Shown: piece after piece, positions 9,815 to 16,498 of the stretch
Numbering within the stretch: the stretch's first letter is position 1
How the letters are laid out: each line of letters opens with the position of its first letter
Origin: JAPLSN01 sp964482955
Lineage (GTDB): Bacteria; Spirochaetota; Spirochaetia; Treponematales; UBA12059
DNA length: 32,608 nucleotides
Assembly: GCA_964482955.1 (NCBI GenBank)
Contig: CAYZZW010000037.1
Coordinates: forward strand, 1 to 32,608
Direction: 5' to 3'
Translations under genes and position numbers: made by a program
Notes under the pieces: model-generated
The model's input: only the letters and a program-made list of their open reading frames with translations
Told to the model about the DNA's origin: nothing
Database searches by the model: none

Positions 9815-9843
9815 TAGTCAGGGAGGTCGAGGACCGGTATTAT
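9815..9843 (+). promoter_or_regulatory. Predicted promoter for the acyl-CoA synthetase pair
   Basis: TAGTCA (9815-9820), 17 bases, then TATTAT (9838-9843), 55 bases before the ATG at 9898. Four of six and five of six matches to the -35 and -10 consensus. No clear terminator separates it from the preceding lipoprotein gene, so some readthrough is possible. Confidence 0.45.
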
Positions 9844-9897
9844 AGTGTCACATGCAACTTCTTCCGCTGAATGCTGTCTATCCTCCAAGGAGTTCGA

Positions 9898-11613
9898 ATG
9901 TATAGCCTCGACCGATATACCATCCCCGAGATGCTCGAGAAGAGTTCGCTTCGCTACGCCGACCGGCCCGCCTTGGCGATGGTGGGAGAGGAACCCCTGC
10001 GCTACGCCGAGCTGGAGCCCCGTTCGCGGCGGGTGGCCGCCCTCCTCGGCCTCCTCGGCGCCCGCAAGGGCGACCGGGTGGCCCTCGTCTCCGAGAACCG
10101 CCCGGAATGGGGCCTGGCCTTCTTCGGCATCTCGCGGGCGGGCTGCGTCGCCGTGCCCATCCTCACGGACTTCACCGCCGAGCAGATGAAGAACATCCTC
10201 GACCACTCGGAGAGCGGCATCGTGATCGCCTCGAAGCGGATGGCCGCCAAGCTGGAAGGCGCGGGGGCCCTCGCGGGGCGCATCCTCGTCCCGGTCGAGG
10301 AGCCCTCCGCCTGCGTGAAGGCGCCCGGGAAGGCCGAGCTGGACGCGGCGGCTGCACGCTTCTCCAGCCCCGAGCTCTCGGGAGACGACCTCGCCTCCAT
10401 CGTCTACACCTCGGGTACGACGGGCCTCTCCAAGGGCGTCATGCTCAGCCACCGCAACATCCTGATCAACGCGGAGGGCGCCCGGCGCTTCATCGTGCTC
10501 AGGCGGACCGACCGGCTGGTTTCGATCCTGCCCTTGGCCCACACCTACGAATTCACGATCGGCTTCATCATCCCCATGCTCCACGGCTCGGCGGTCTACT
10601 ATCTCGACCGGCCGCCCTCGGCCACGGTCCTCCTTCCCGCCCTCAAGGCGGTCCGGCCGACCATCGTGCTCTCGGTCCCCCTCGTCCTCGAGAAGGTCTA
10701 CCGCTCGAGCGTGAAACCGGCCCTCGAGAAGATCTCCCTCTACAAATACCCCCTGTTCCGCCTGCCCCTGGAGCGGATCGCCGGCATGAAGCTCATGCGT
10801 AGCTTCGGCGGCAAGATCAGGTTCTTCGGGGTCGGCGGCGCCCCCATCGCGGCCGACGTCGAGTCCTTCCTGAACCGGGCGCGCTTCCCCTACTCCATCG
10901 GCTACGGCATCACGGAGACCGCCCCCCTCCTGACCGGCAACAAGCCAGGCAAGGTGAAGGTGCACACGACCGGCCTCGCCACGACGGGAGTCGACATCCG
11001 GATCGCCGATCCCCGCCCCGACACCGGCGAGGGCGAGATCCAGGCCCGGGGGCCGAACGTCATGCTCGGCTACTTCAAGGACCCCGCGCGGACGGCCGAG
11101 GTCTTCACCGAGGACGGCTGGTTCAAGACCGGCGACCTCGGCGTCATGGAGGCCGACGGCAGGATCACCGTCCGCGGGAGGATCAAGACCATGATCCTCG
11201 GCGCCTCGGGCGAGAACATCTACCCCGAGGAGGTCGAGGCGGTCCTCAACGCCTCGCCCTACGTCCTCGAGTCCCTCGTCTACGGCGACGAGTCCGGTCT
11301 CACCGCCTTGGTGCAGCTCAAGCCCGAGGCGCTCGGCGAGGGGATCGCCGCCAGGGTCAAGGACGGGATCGAGGAGGCCGAGGAGGCCGCGAACCGCCTC
11401 GGGCAGGCCGTGGGCGCGGCCATCCACCAGGCCGAGGAGAGCATCGTGTCGGCCGAGGAGGCCATGGCCCAACTCCTCGAGAGGATCCGCAAGGAGGCGA
11501 ACGGCCGCCTCGCGGCCTTCTCGAGGATCCAGGCGGTGCGCGTCCAGGCCGAGCCCTTCGAGAAGACCCCCACCCAGAAGATCAAGCGCTTCCTCTACCC
11601 GCGCAAGCCCTAG
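9898..11613 (+). CDS. AMP-dependent acyl-CoA synthetase / long-chain fatty acid-CoA ligase (copy 1)
   Basis: A 571-residue member of the ANL (AMP-forming acyl/aryl-CoA synthetase) superfamily. These enzymes activate a carboxylic acid with ATP to an acyl-adenylate and pass it to CoA. Visible motifs: phosphate-binding Y-T-S-G-T-T-G-L-S-K-G at ~169, G-Y-G-I-T-E-T-A-P at ~335, F-K-T-G-D-L-G at ~410, G-E-N-I-Y-P-E-E hinge region, and C-terminal catalytic-lysine motif P-T-Q-K-I-K-R near 558. The ATG at 9898 is chosen because AAGGAG lies five bases upstream; an earlier in-frame ATG at 9871 has no such site. Compared with the neighbouring paralogue, residues ~482-515 carry an extra ~34-residue Ala/Glu-rich, probably helical insertion in the C-terminal lid. 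The acyl substrate cannot be read from sequence; a fatty acid is the default guess. Confidence 0.9.
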   Translation: MYSLDRYTIPEMLEKSSLRYADRPALAMVGEEPLRYAELEPRSRRVAALLGLLGARKGDRVALVSENRPEWGLAFFGISRAGCVAVPILTDFTAEQMKNILDHSESGIVIASKRMAAKLEGAGALAGRILVPVEEPSACVKAPGKAELDAAAARFSSPELSGDDLASIVYTSGTTGLSKGVMLSHRNILINAEGARRFIVLRRTDRLVSILPLAHTYEFTIGFIIPMLHGSAVYYLDRPPSATVLLPALKAVRPTIVLSVPLVLEKVYRSSVKPALEKISLYKYPLFRLPLERIAGMKLMRSFGGKIRFFGVGGAPIAADVESFLNRARFPYSIGYGITETAPLLTGNKPGKVKVHTTGLATTGVDIRIADPRPDTGEGEIQARGPNVMLGYFKDPARTAEVFTEDGWFKTGDLGVMEADGRITVRGRIKTMILGASGENIYPEEVEAVLNASPYVLESLVYGDESGLTALVQLKPEALGEGIAARVKDGIEEAEEAANRLGQAVGAAIHQAEESIVSAEEAMAQLLERIRKEANGRLAAFSRIQAVRVQAEPFEKTPTQKIKRFLYPRKP

Positions 11614-11668
11614 GAATAGCCGCAACCTTTTCGCCGACGCCCGTGTCTAGGAAGCCCAAGGACAGTCC

Positions 11669-13288
11669 ATGGGCTTCAACTACGACTACGACAGGCACAC
11701 GATAGGCGACATTCCCGTCATCGGCGCCGAGATCCACGGCGATCTCCCCGCCTTGGCCATGCTGGGCGGCGAATCCCTGAGCTACAGGGAGCTCGAGGCC
11801 TTCACGAGAAGGACGGCGGCCCTCCTCATGGATCGGGGCATACGGAAGGGCGACCGGGTCGCCATCCTCTCGGAGAACCGTCCCGAATGGGGCGTGGCCT
11901 CCCTGGCCATCGCCCGCGCCGGCGCCGTCTCCGTGCCGATCCTCACGGACTTCACCGAGGAGCAGGCGCGGAACATCCTCACCCACTCCGAGGCGAAAGC
12001 GGCCTTCGTCTCCGAGCGCCTGCGCCGCAAGGTCGCGGGCCTGCCCGGCCTTTCCCTCCTGCCGATCGAGGCCCTGTCCGCGCCCCTCGCGGACCGGGGC
12101 CTGGAGTGGGACGCGGCGGGCTTCGAGCCGCCCCGGGTCGAGCCGGGCGACCTCGCCGCGATCGTGTACACCTCGGGCACGACGGGGCTCTCCAAGGGCG
12201 TCATGCTCAGCCACCGCAACTACATCGCCGACGCCCTCTCCTGCTCGGTGGTCATCGTCCTCGACGAGAAGGACGCGCTCCTCTCGATCCTCCCCCTGGC
12301 CCACAGCTACGAGTACACGATCGGCTTCCTCATCCCCCTCATGAGCGGCTCCTCGATCCACTACCTCGACCGGCCGCCCTCGGCCTCCGTCCTCCTCCCC
12401 GCCCTCGCCAAGCTCAGGCCGACGATCATGCTGTCGGTGCCCCTCGTCATCGAGAAGATCTACCGCTCGGGCGTAAAGCCCGGCCTCGAGAAGATCAAGC
12501 TCTACCGCTTCAAGGCCTTCCGTCCCCTCCTCGAACGGGCGGCCGGCCGCAAGCTCATGCGTTCCATGGGCGGCCGCATGCGCTTCTTCGGCATCGGCGG
12601 CGCCCCCCTCGACCCCGAGACCGAGCGCTTTCTCCTCCAGGCCCGCTTCCCCTACGCCATCGGCTACGGCCTCACCGAGACCGCCCCGATCATCGCGGCC
12701 TCCGCCGTCGGCACGACGCGGCTCGGCGCGGCCGGGCCCGCCCTGCCCGGGGCGGAGATCCGCCTCGCCTCGCCGCGGCCCGCGGCCGAGGACCCCAGCC
12801 TCCTCGTCGGCGAGCTCGAGGTCCGCGGGCCCATGGTCGGAGCCGGCTACTTCCGCGACCCCGGACGCACGGCCGAGGCCTTCACGGCGGACGGCTTCTT
12901 CAAGACCGGCGACTTGGGCTACCGCGACGCGGAGGGGCGCTTCCACCTCCGCGGCCGCTCCAAGGCCCTGATCCTCGGCCCCTCGGGCGAGAACATCTAC
13001 CCCGAGGAGATCGAGGCCGTCATCAACTCCTCGCCCTTCGTCCTCGAATCCCTCGTCTACGGCGACGCCCAGGGCCTCACCGCCCTGGTCTGCCTCAAGC
13101 CCGAAGCCCTCGTCGAGCAGGCCGGCCAGGCGATCGCCCAGCTCCTCGAGCGGGTGCGGAAGGAGGCGAACGAGCGCCTCGCCGCCTTCTCGAGGATCCA
13201 GTCCGTGCGCGTCCAGCCCGAACCCTTCGAGAAGACCCCGACCCAGAAGATCAAGCGCTTCCTCTACCCCCGTCGGGAGAGCTCCTGA
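11669..13288 (+). CDS. AMP-dependent acyl-CoA synthetase / long-chain fatty acid-CoA ligase (copy 2)
   Basis: A 539-residue tandem paralogue of the upstream synthetase, 55 bases after its stop and probably co-transcribed. AAGGA lies six bases before the ATG. It has the same motifs in the same order: Y-T-S-G-T-T-G-L-S-K-G at ~167, G-Y-G-L-T-E-T-A-P, F-K-T-G-D-L-G, G-E-N-I-Y-P-E-E and P-T-Q-K-I-K-R near the C-terminus. It lacks the ~34-residue lid insertion of copy 1. Similarity is strongest in the core and at the C-terminal end, where the DNA is also almost the same, suggesting recent duplication or gene conversion. Substrate unknown; the two may differ in chain length, or one may work in lipid recycling. 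The family call is secure, the substrate is inference. Confidence 0.9.
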   Translation: MGFNYDYDRHTIGDIPVIGAEIHGDLPALAMLGGESLSYRELEAFTRRTAALLMDRGIRKGDRVAILSENRPEWGVASLAIARAGAVSVPILTDFTEEQARNILTHSEAKAAFVSERLRRKVAGLPGLSLLPIEALSAPLADRGLEWDAAGFEPPRVEPGDLAAIVYTSGTTGLSKGVMLSHRNYIADALSCSVVIVLDEKDALLSILPLAHSYEYTIGFLIPLMSGSSIHYLDRPPSASVLLPALAKLRPTIMLSVPLVIEKIYRSGVKPGLEKIKLYRFKAFRPLLERAAGRKLMRSMGGRMRFFGIGGAPLDPETERFLLQARFPYAIGYGLTETAPIIAASAVGTTRLGAAGPALPGAEIRLASPRPAAEDPSLLVGELEVRGPMVGAGYFRDPGRTAEAFTADGFFKTGDLGYRDAEGRFHLRGRSKALILGPSGENIYPEEIEAVINSSPFVLESLVYGDAQGLTALVCLKPEALVEQAGQAIAQLLERVRKEANERLAAFSRIQSVRVQPEPFEKTPTQKIKRFLYPRRESS

Positions 13289-13347
13289 GCGCCTGACGCG
13301 CCGCCCCTCGCTTCCCGGCCGGAGCCGCGCCTCCTCGCCGCGGATAT

Positions 13348-13376
13348 TTATACGCTCTTCGTAATTACTTATACGC
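13348..13376 (+). promoter_or_regulatory. Direct repeat TTATACGC x2, possible operator upstream of ornithine carbamoyltransferase
   Basis: TTATACGC occurs at 13348-13355 and 13369-13376, exactly 21 bases (two helical turns) apart, in an AT-rich pocket just upstream of the predicted promoter. The spacing fits a protein binding the same DNA face twice. It does not closely match a classical ARG box. Inference from pattern only. Confidence 0.3.
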
Positions 13377-13387
13377 GCGTGACTTTC

Positions 13388-13417
13388 TTGACGAACCGCC
13401 GCCCGAGATGCTATACC
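13388..13417 (+). promoter_or_regulatory. Predicted promoter of ornithine carbamoyltransferase
   Basis: TTGACG (13388-13393), 18 bases, TATACC (13412-13417), 48 bases before the ATG. Five of six and four of six consensus matches. Confidence 0.5.
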
Positions 13418-13465
13418 CGAACCTGCGCGCCCGGCTCCGATGCCCGACGCGAAAAGGAGAACCGC

Positions 13466-14467
13466 ATGCCCGTCAATCTCAGGGGACGCTCGTTCCTGAC
13501 CCTCAAGGATTACTCGCCCGAGGAGATCCGCTACCTCCTCGACCTCTCCCGCGACCTCAAGGCCAAGAAGCGCGCCGGCGTCAAGGGCCAGCTCTTGAAC
13601 CGCAAGAACATCGTCCTCATCTTCGACAAGGCCTCGACCCGCACCCGCTGCGCCTTCGAGACCGCCTGCTGGGACGAGGGCGGCAACGCCACCTTCCTCA
13701 CCAACAGCCAGATGGGCAAGAAGGAGTCCATCGAGGACACCGCGAAGGTGCTCGGCCGCATGTACGACGGCATCCAGTACCGCGGTTTCTCCCAGAAGCT
13801 CGTCGAGGACCTGGCCAAGTTCGCCGGCGTCCCCGTCTGGAACGGCCTCACCGACGACGACCACCCCACGCAGATCCTCGCCGACCTCCTCACCATCGAG
13901 GAGAACGTGAAGAAGCCGCTCAACCACTGCAAGCTCGTGTACTGCGGCGACGCCCGCAACAACATGGGCAACGCCCTCATGATCGGCTGCGCCAAGATGG
14001 GCATGACCTTCGTCGCCCTCGCGCCGAAGGAGCTCTGGCCGAACGAGAAGCTCACCGCCGAGATGAAGAAGGTCGCCGACTACACCGGCGGCAAGATCGA
14101 GTTCTACGACATCACCCAGGCCGACGCCGCCCTCAAGGGCGCCGACGCCATCTACACCGACGTGTGGGTCTCCATGGGCGAGGAGGCCAAGTTCGAGGAG
14201 CGCATCAAGCAGCTCGAGAAGTACCGCGTGACCATGGACTTCATGAAGAAGACCGGCAACCCGGACTGCCTCTTCCTCCACTGCCTCCCCGCCTTCCACG
14301 ATACCGAGACGGACGTGGGCAAGGACATCGAGAAGAAGTACGGGCTCAAGAGCATGGAAGTCGCGGACGACGTCTTCCGCTGCAAGAACTCCAAGGTCTT
14401 CGACGAAGCCGAGAACCGCCTCCACACGATCAAGGCAGTCATGGTGGCCACCATCGGCGACCTGTAA
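13466..14467 (+). CDS. argF: Ornithine carbamoyltransferase
   Basis: A 333-residue enzyme of normal length for the family. It joins carbamoyl phosphate and L-ornithine to give citrulline in arginine synthesis, or runs in reverse in the arginine deiminase pathway. Visible motifs: S-T-R-T-R near residue 57 (carbamoyl-phosphate loop), D-D-H-P-T-Q near 131, and H-C-L-P near 272 (ornithine and catalytic Cys loop). It starts at ATG 13466 with AGGAG seven bases upstream; an in-frame upstream ATG at 13379 would add 29 residues but has no ribosome site. It is monocistronic, with its own promoter and a rho-independent terminator after the repeat that follows. No other arginine gene is in the window, so the anabolic (ArgF) versus catabolic (ArcB) role is open; the length and the F-H after H-C-L-P-A fit either. 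Confidence 0.95.
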   Translation: MPVNLRGRSFLTLKDYSPEEIRYLLDLSRDLKAKKRAGVKGQLLNRKNIVLIFDKASTRTRCAFETACWDEGGNATFLTNSQMGKKESIEDTAKVLGRMYDGIQYRGFSQKLVEDLAKFAGVPVWNGLTDDDHPTQILADLLTIEENVKKPLNHCKLVYCGDARNNMGNALMIGCAKMGMTFVALAPKELWPNEKLTAEMKKVADYTGGKIEFYDITQADAALKGADAIYTDVWVSMGEEAKFEERIKQLEKYRVTMDFMKKTGNPDCLFLHCLPAFHDTETDVGKDIEKKYGLKSMEVADDVFRCKNSKVFDEAENRLHTIKAVMVATIGDL

Positions 14468-14477
14468 GAAGAAGATT

Positions 14478-14520
14478 GGCCACAGAGGCACGGAGACACG
14501 GAGGGAAGACAGGAAGAAGG
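14478..14520 (+). repeat. CACGGAG-type intergenic repeat, copy 1 (half copy)
   Basis: Carries GCCACAGAGGCACGGAGACA followed by CGGAGG and a purine-rich GAAGA stretch. The same words recur at 25553-25590 and 27719-27757, but here the complementary 3' arm is absent, so it is a half copy. Confidence 0.65.
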
Positions 14521-14576
14521 GTTGAAGAGAAACTTGGAATCCTTGAAGACTGAAGTGATCGACGTGTGAAGAAAAG

Positions 14577-14606
14577 GCCGCTCCCGGATTGGGGGCGGCT
14601 TTTTTA
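14577..14606 (+). terminator. Rho-independent terminator of ornithine carbamoyltransferase
   Basis: GCCGCTCC (14577-14584) pairs with GGGGGCGGC (14591-14599) around a short loop, followed by six T residues. A classic GC stem plus T-tract, about 110 bases after the stop codon. Confidence 0.85.
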
Positions 14607-14631
14607 TTCGGGGCGCCTCCCCGCGCGCCGG

Positions 14632-14745
14632 CCCGGGTTTCAACCGGCGGTTGCGACGGCGGCGCGGGGCCGGGCTTTCCGCGAGTAGTACGGTCCTCGC
14701 GCCGCGGGCGCTGCGGTCCGCGCTACTCGCTTCAATCCCTGGCGC
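14632..14745 (-). repeat. GATTGAAGCG-type hairpin repeat, copy 1
   Basis: On the minus strand the core AGGGATTGAAGCGAGTAGCG (around 14739-14720) leads into a hairpin whose 8-base arms GCGAGTAG and CTACTCGC lie at 14681-14688 and 14723-14730. It continues with CGGAAAGCCCGGCC (14681-14668). A related core lies at 29050-29075. Non-coding, hairpin-rich. Confidence 0.5.
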
Positions 14746-14768
14746 GAAAAATCGCTGCTGCTTTAATG

Positions 14769-14797
14769 TTGAATTATCTGAACCTCTGATATAGAAT
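14769..14797 (+). promoter_or_regulatory. Strong sigma70-like promoter of the AT-rich lipoprotein gene
   Basis: TTGAAT (14769-14774), 17 bases, TAGAAT (14792-14797); five of six at -10. It sits 50 bases before the ATG, so the gene carries its own expression signals. Confidence 0.6.
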
Positions 14798-14847
14798 CCC
14801 CTAATCAAAATGCACGCGCCAATGTAACTTGAACCTCGGAGGCAAAC

Positions 14848-15555
14848 ATGAAACGTGGCGTATCTTTATTACTGGTTTCAAGTATAGTAGTTTTATTTGC
14901 TTTATCTTGTGAAAACACTTCGCCTCCACCTCCGACTATTCTCTACGAACAAAATTTTAATGCTATTGATGAAGGTGCTGAGCCAACAGGTTGGAATGAA
15001 TTTTACCACCTAGATGGTTATAACCATCCCAAAGTGACTGCAGAAAAAGCTCTTTACTTTGATATAAACACCATGTCCTACGGCTATCTCGGAGTCGGAG
15101 CCGATGAATGGGGGGATATTCAGGTTGACTTTGATATCAATTACGAGTCGGTCACCGATGATCCGAGATTGCCGCTATTGCTTAGGATAATCCCTTACAA
15201 TGGATCACCAGATAGCGACACATATCTGCTACTTAACATCTACTGTGATGGCGACGACCCCGACTCTTATGGTGCATATGAATTCTGGTATGACAGTAGT
15301 GCAATATCCAGTTTGACATACAACATAACAAGCTCTAGCATCGTGCCAGCGATTACTGTGAAACATGGAATTTTCTATCACTTCCGGATAAAACTAATAG
15401 GCAATACCCTAACTGCATACTTTAACAACTCAAGCGAGCCTTTCTTTGAACACACCTACGCAGGAATCACACCATACCATCCTCTGGGTTTTATCGGTTT
15501 TTTACGTAATGGCTATAATTACACACTGGACAACATGGTAGTCACCGATTTATAA
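14848..15555 (+). CDS. AT-rich lipoprotein with predicted jelly-roll (LamG-like) domain
   Basis: A 235-residue protein with GGAGG seven bases before its ATG. Residues 1-20 are a lipoprotein signal ending F-A-L-S before Cys21. The mature part starts with a Pro run, then F-N-A-I-D-E-G and P-T-G-W-N, alternating hydrophobic strands, and a C-terminal G-F-I-G-F...L-D-N-M-V-V-T-D. This pattern resembles concanavalin-A-like (LamG or keto-disaccharide-hydrolase type) jelly rolls that bind or cleave glycans; the assignment is by eye. Its codon use and base composition are clearly more AT-rich than any other gene in the window, and it has its own promoter and a hairpin after the stop. It lies beside a toxin-antitoxin pair and repeats. 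Horizontal acquisition is likely. Confidence 0.85.
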   Translation: MKRGVSLLLVSSIVVLFALSCENTSPPPPTILYEQNFNAIDEGAEPTGWNEFYHLDGYNHPKVTAEKALYFDINTMSYGYLGVGADEWGDIQVDFDINYESVTDDPRLPLLLRIIPYNGSPDSDTYLLLNIYCDGDDPDSYGAYEFWYDSSAISSLTYNITSSSIVPAITVKHGIFYHFRIKLIGNTLTAYFNNSSEPFFEHTYAGITPYHPLGFIGFLRNGYNYTLDNMVVTDL

Positions 15556-15600
15556 CAATCAGGAAATACTATTTCTTCTTCCAAAATAACTGAAAACAAA

Positions 15601-15631
15601 GCGGAGGATCGTGACAATCCGGATTCTCCGC
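15601..15631 (+). terminator. Hairpin after the AT-rich lipoprotein gene
   Basis: GCGGAGGATC pairs with GATTCTCCGC around ~11 bases, ten pairs including one G-U, about 45 bases after the stop. The following T-tract is weak, so a terminator or RNA-stabilising hairpin are both possible. Confidence 0.5.
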
Positions 15632-15725
15632 TCTTACAAATTTCGAATTATTCATGGAATCTAGCACAAGTAATGTAGTATCGGCTTACACCTCCCGGAG
15701 CATATGTCTTCTACGCCCTCTTCTA

Positions 15726-16118
15726 CTACAGCGTGTTGAGCAGCAAGCCCTCCACGTGCTTGAAATGTTCGTCGTCGCTCAATAGCACCGAGCCGTGTTC
15801 CATGGCCGACGCGGCTATCCATACATCGTTGATGGGTATCGGCGTTCCCTTGCGTTTCAGGACGCCGTGGATCTCGGCGAAAAGTATGGCGGTATGTTCT
15901 CCGAGCTCGCTGACGCTCACGCGCGGACTCGATAGAAACGCTTCCAGTTCGAGAAGGTTGCGCTCCTCCTTCGCGCCGCCCCGGAACCCGACGCGCAGTT
16001 CGGCCAACACGGGTACGGGCACGAGCACGCGTTCCGCACGGGCTAGCCACTCCACGACGCGCTCGAGCCCGCGCTTGAAGTTGGAGTAGGCGTTCGTGTC
16101 GAGAGTGACGGACTTCAT
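15726..16118 (-). CDS. vapC: PIN-domain ribonuclease toxin (VapC-like)
   Basis: A 130-residue protein. VapC toxins are Mg-dependent ribonucleases that cut tRNA or rRNA when their antitoxin is degraded. The acidic PIN residues are all present: Asp7 in L-D-T-N-A, Glu40 in L-A-E-L-R, Asp98 in N-D-V-W-I-A and Asp116 in S-D-D-E-H-F, so it looks intact. The start at 16118 is chosen because its ATG overlaps the antitoxin stop (ATGA), giving translational coupling; the open frame upstream is read-through of the antitoxin region in another frame. It forms a two-gene operon with the upstream antitoxin. The exact RNA target cannot be told from sequence. Confidence 0.9.
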   Translation of the reverse strand: MKSVTLDTNAYSNFKRGLERVVEWLARAERVLVPVPVLAELRVGFRGGAKEERNLLELEAFLSSPRVSVSELGEHTAILFAEIHGVLKRKGTPIPINDVWIAASAMEHGSVLLSDDEHFKHVEGLLLNTL

Positions 16119-16366
16119 TGCCAGTCGCCCGCGTCGACGCGTTCGAAATCCGCAAGCGCGGCGGAAAACGCGGCCGCGTCCTCCTCGGACCACGTACCGG
16201 CAAGCCGATCAAGATCGGAGTATCGACGTCTGGCGCGCGCTTGCAGGAATTTTTCCCGCAAGGCTTCGAGCACCAGCTTGTTGATGCTTTCGCCGCTCGC
16301 CTGGCTTTCTCGCCTGAGCGCGTCGGCGAGCGTATCGTCAGGGCTGCGAATGGTGATGGTGCTCAT
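16115..16366 (-). CDS. Antitoxin of the VapC-like toxin
   Basis: An 83-residue protein starting M-S-T-I-T-I-R-S-P-D-D. The ATG at 16366 is chosen because GGAGG lies five bases upstream; two earlier in-frame ATGs lack such a site, and the nearer one overlaps it. The N-terminal beta strand (T-I-T-I-R) followed by two helices (D-T-L-A-D-A-L-R-R; S-I-N-K-L-V-L-E-A-L) fits a ribbon-helix-helix or MetJ/Arc DNA-binding fold. The acidic, aromatic C-terminal half (W-S-E-E-D-A-A-A-F) would bind the toxin. The stop overlaps the toxin start by the ATGA arrangement. Such antitoxins repress their own promoter, consistent with the repeats over the -10 element upstream. Confidence 0.85.
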   Translation of the reverse strand: MSTITIRSPDDTLADALRRESQASGESINKLVLEALREKFLQARARRRYSDLDRLAGTWSEEDAAAFSAALADFERVDAGDWQ

Positions 16367-16380
16367 GGATGCCTCCATAT

Positions 16381-16426
16381 TGCGATTGCATATTGATAGC
16401 ATATCGCGATGTCATCATGAAGTCAA
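16381..16426 (-). promoter_or_regulatory. Toxin-antitoxin promoter with operator-like repeats
   Basis: On the minus strand TTGACT (16426-16421), 17 bases, TATGCT (16403-16398). The word ATATGC occurs twice (around 16404-16399 and 16393-16388), flanked by CGAT/ATCG words, covering the -10 and the start of transcription. A good candidate for antitoxin autoregulation. Confidence 0.6.
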
Positions 16427-16435
16427 ATATCAACA

Positions 16436-16493
16436 GGTGTCAGACACCGAAGCGGTGCCTGGCACCGAATAGTCGTTCGCGGTGCCTGGCACC
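16436..16493. repeat. Three 13-bp palindromes of the GGTG-N5-CACC type
   Basis: GGTGTCAGACACC at 16436-16448, GGTGCCTGGCACC at 16454-16466 and again at 16481-16493. Each is self-complementary around one base. They lie between the toxin-antitoxin promoter and the end of asnS. The form recalls REP-type palindromes, but no transposase is in the window. Confidence 0.8.
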
Positions 16494-16498
16494 CGATT

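Larger units (their letters stand above)
14468..14847. other. 380-base intergenic island: repeats, terminator, promoter
   Basis: This gene-free stretch holds a CACGGAG repeat (14478-14520), the carbamoyltransferase terminator (14577-14606), a GATTGAAGCG-type hairpin repeat (14632-14745) and the promoter of the next lipoprotein (14769-14797). Base composition drops from very GC-rich to AT-rich after ~14750. I see no supported coding sequence. Confidence 0.7.

Noticed and set aside
11582..14491. 969-codon minus-strand frame opposite both acyl-CoA synthetases and the carbamoyltransferase
   Set aside because: It mirrors the third-position GC bias of three well-identified plus-strand genes; it has no family motifs and spans gene boundaries.
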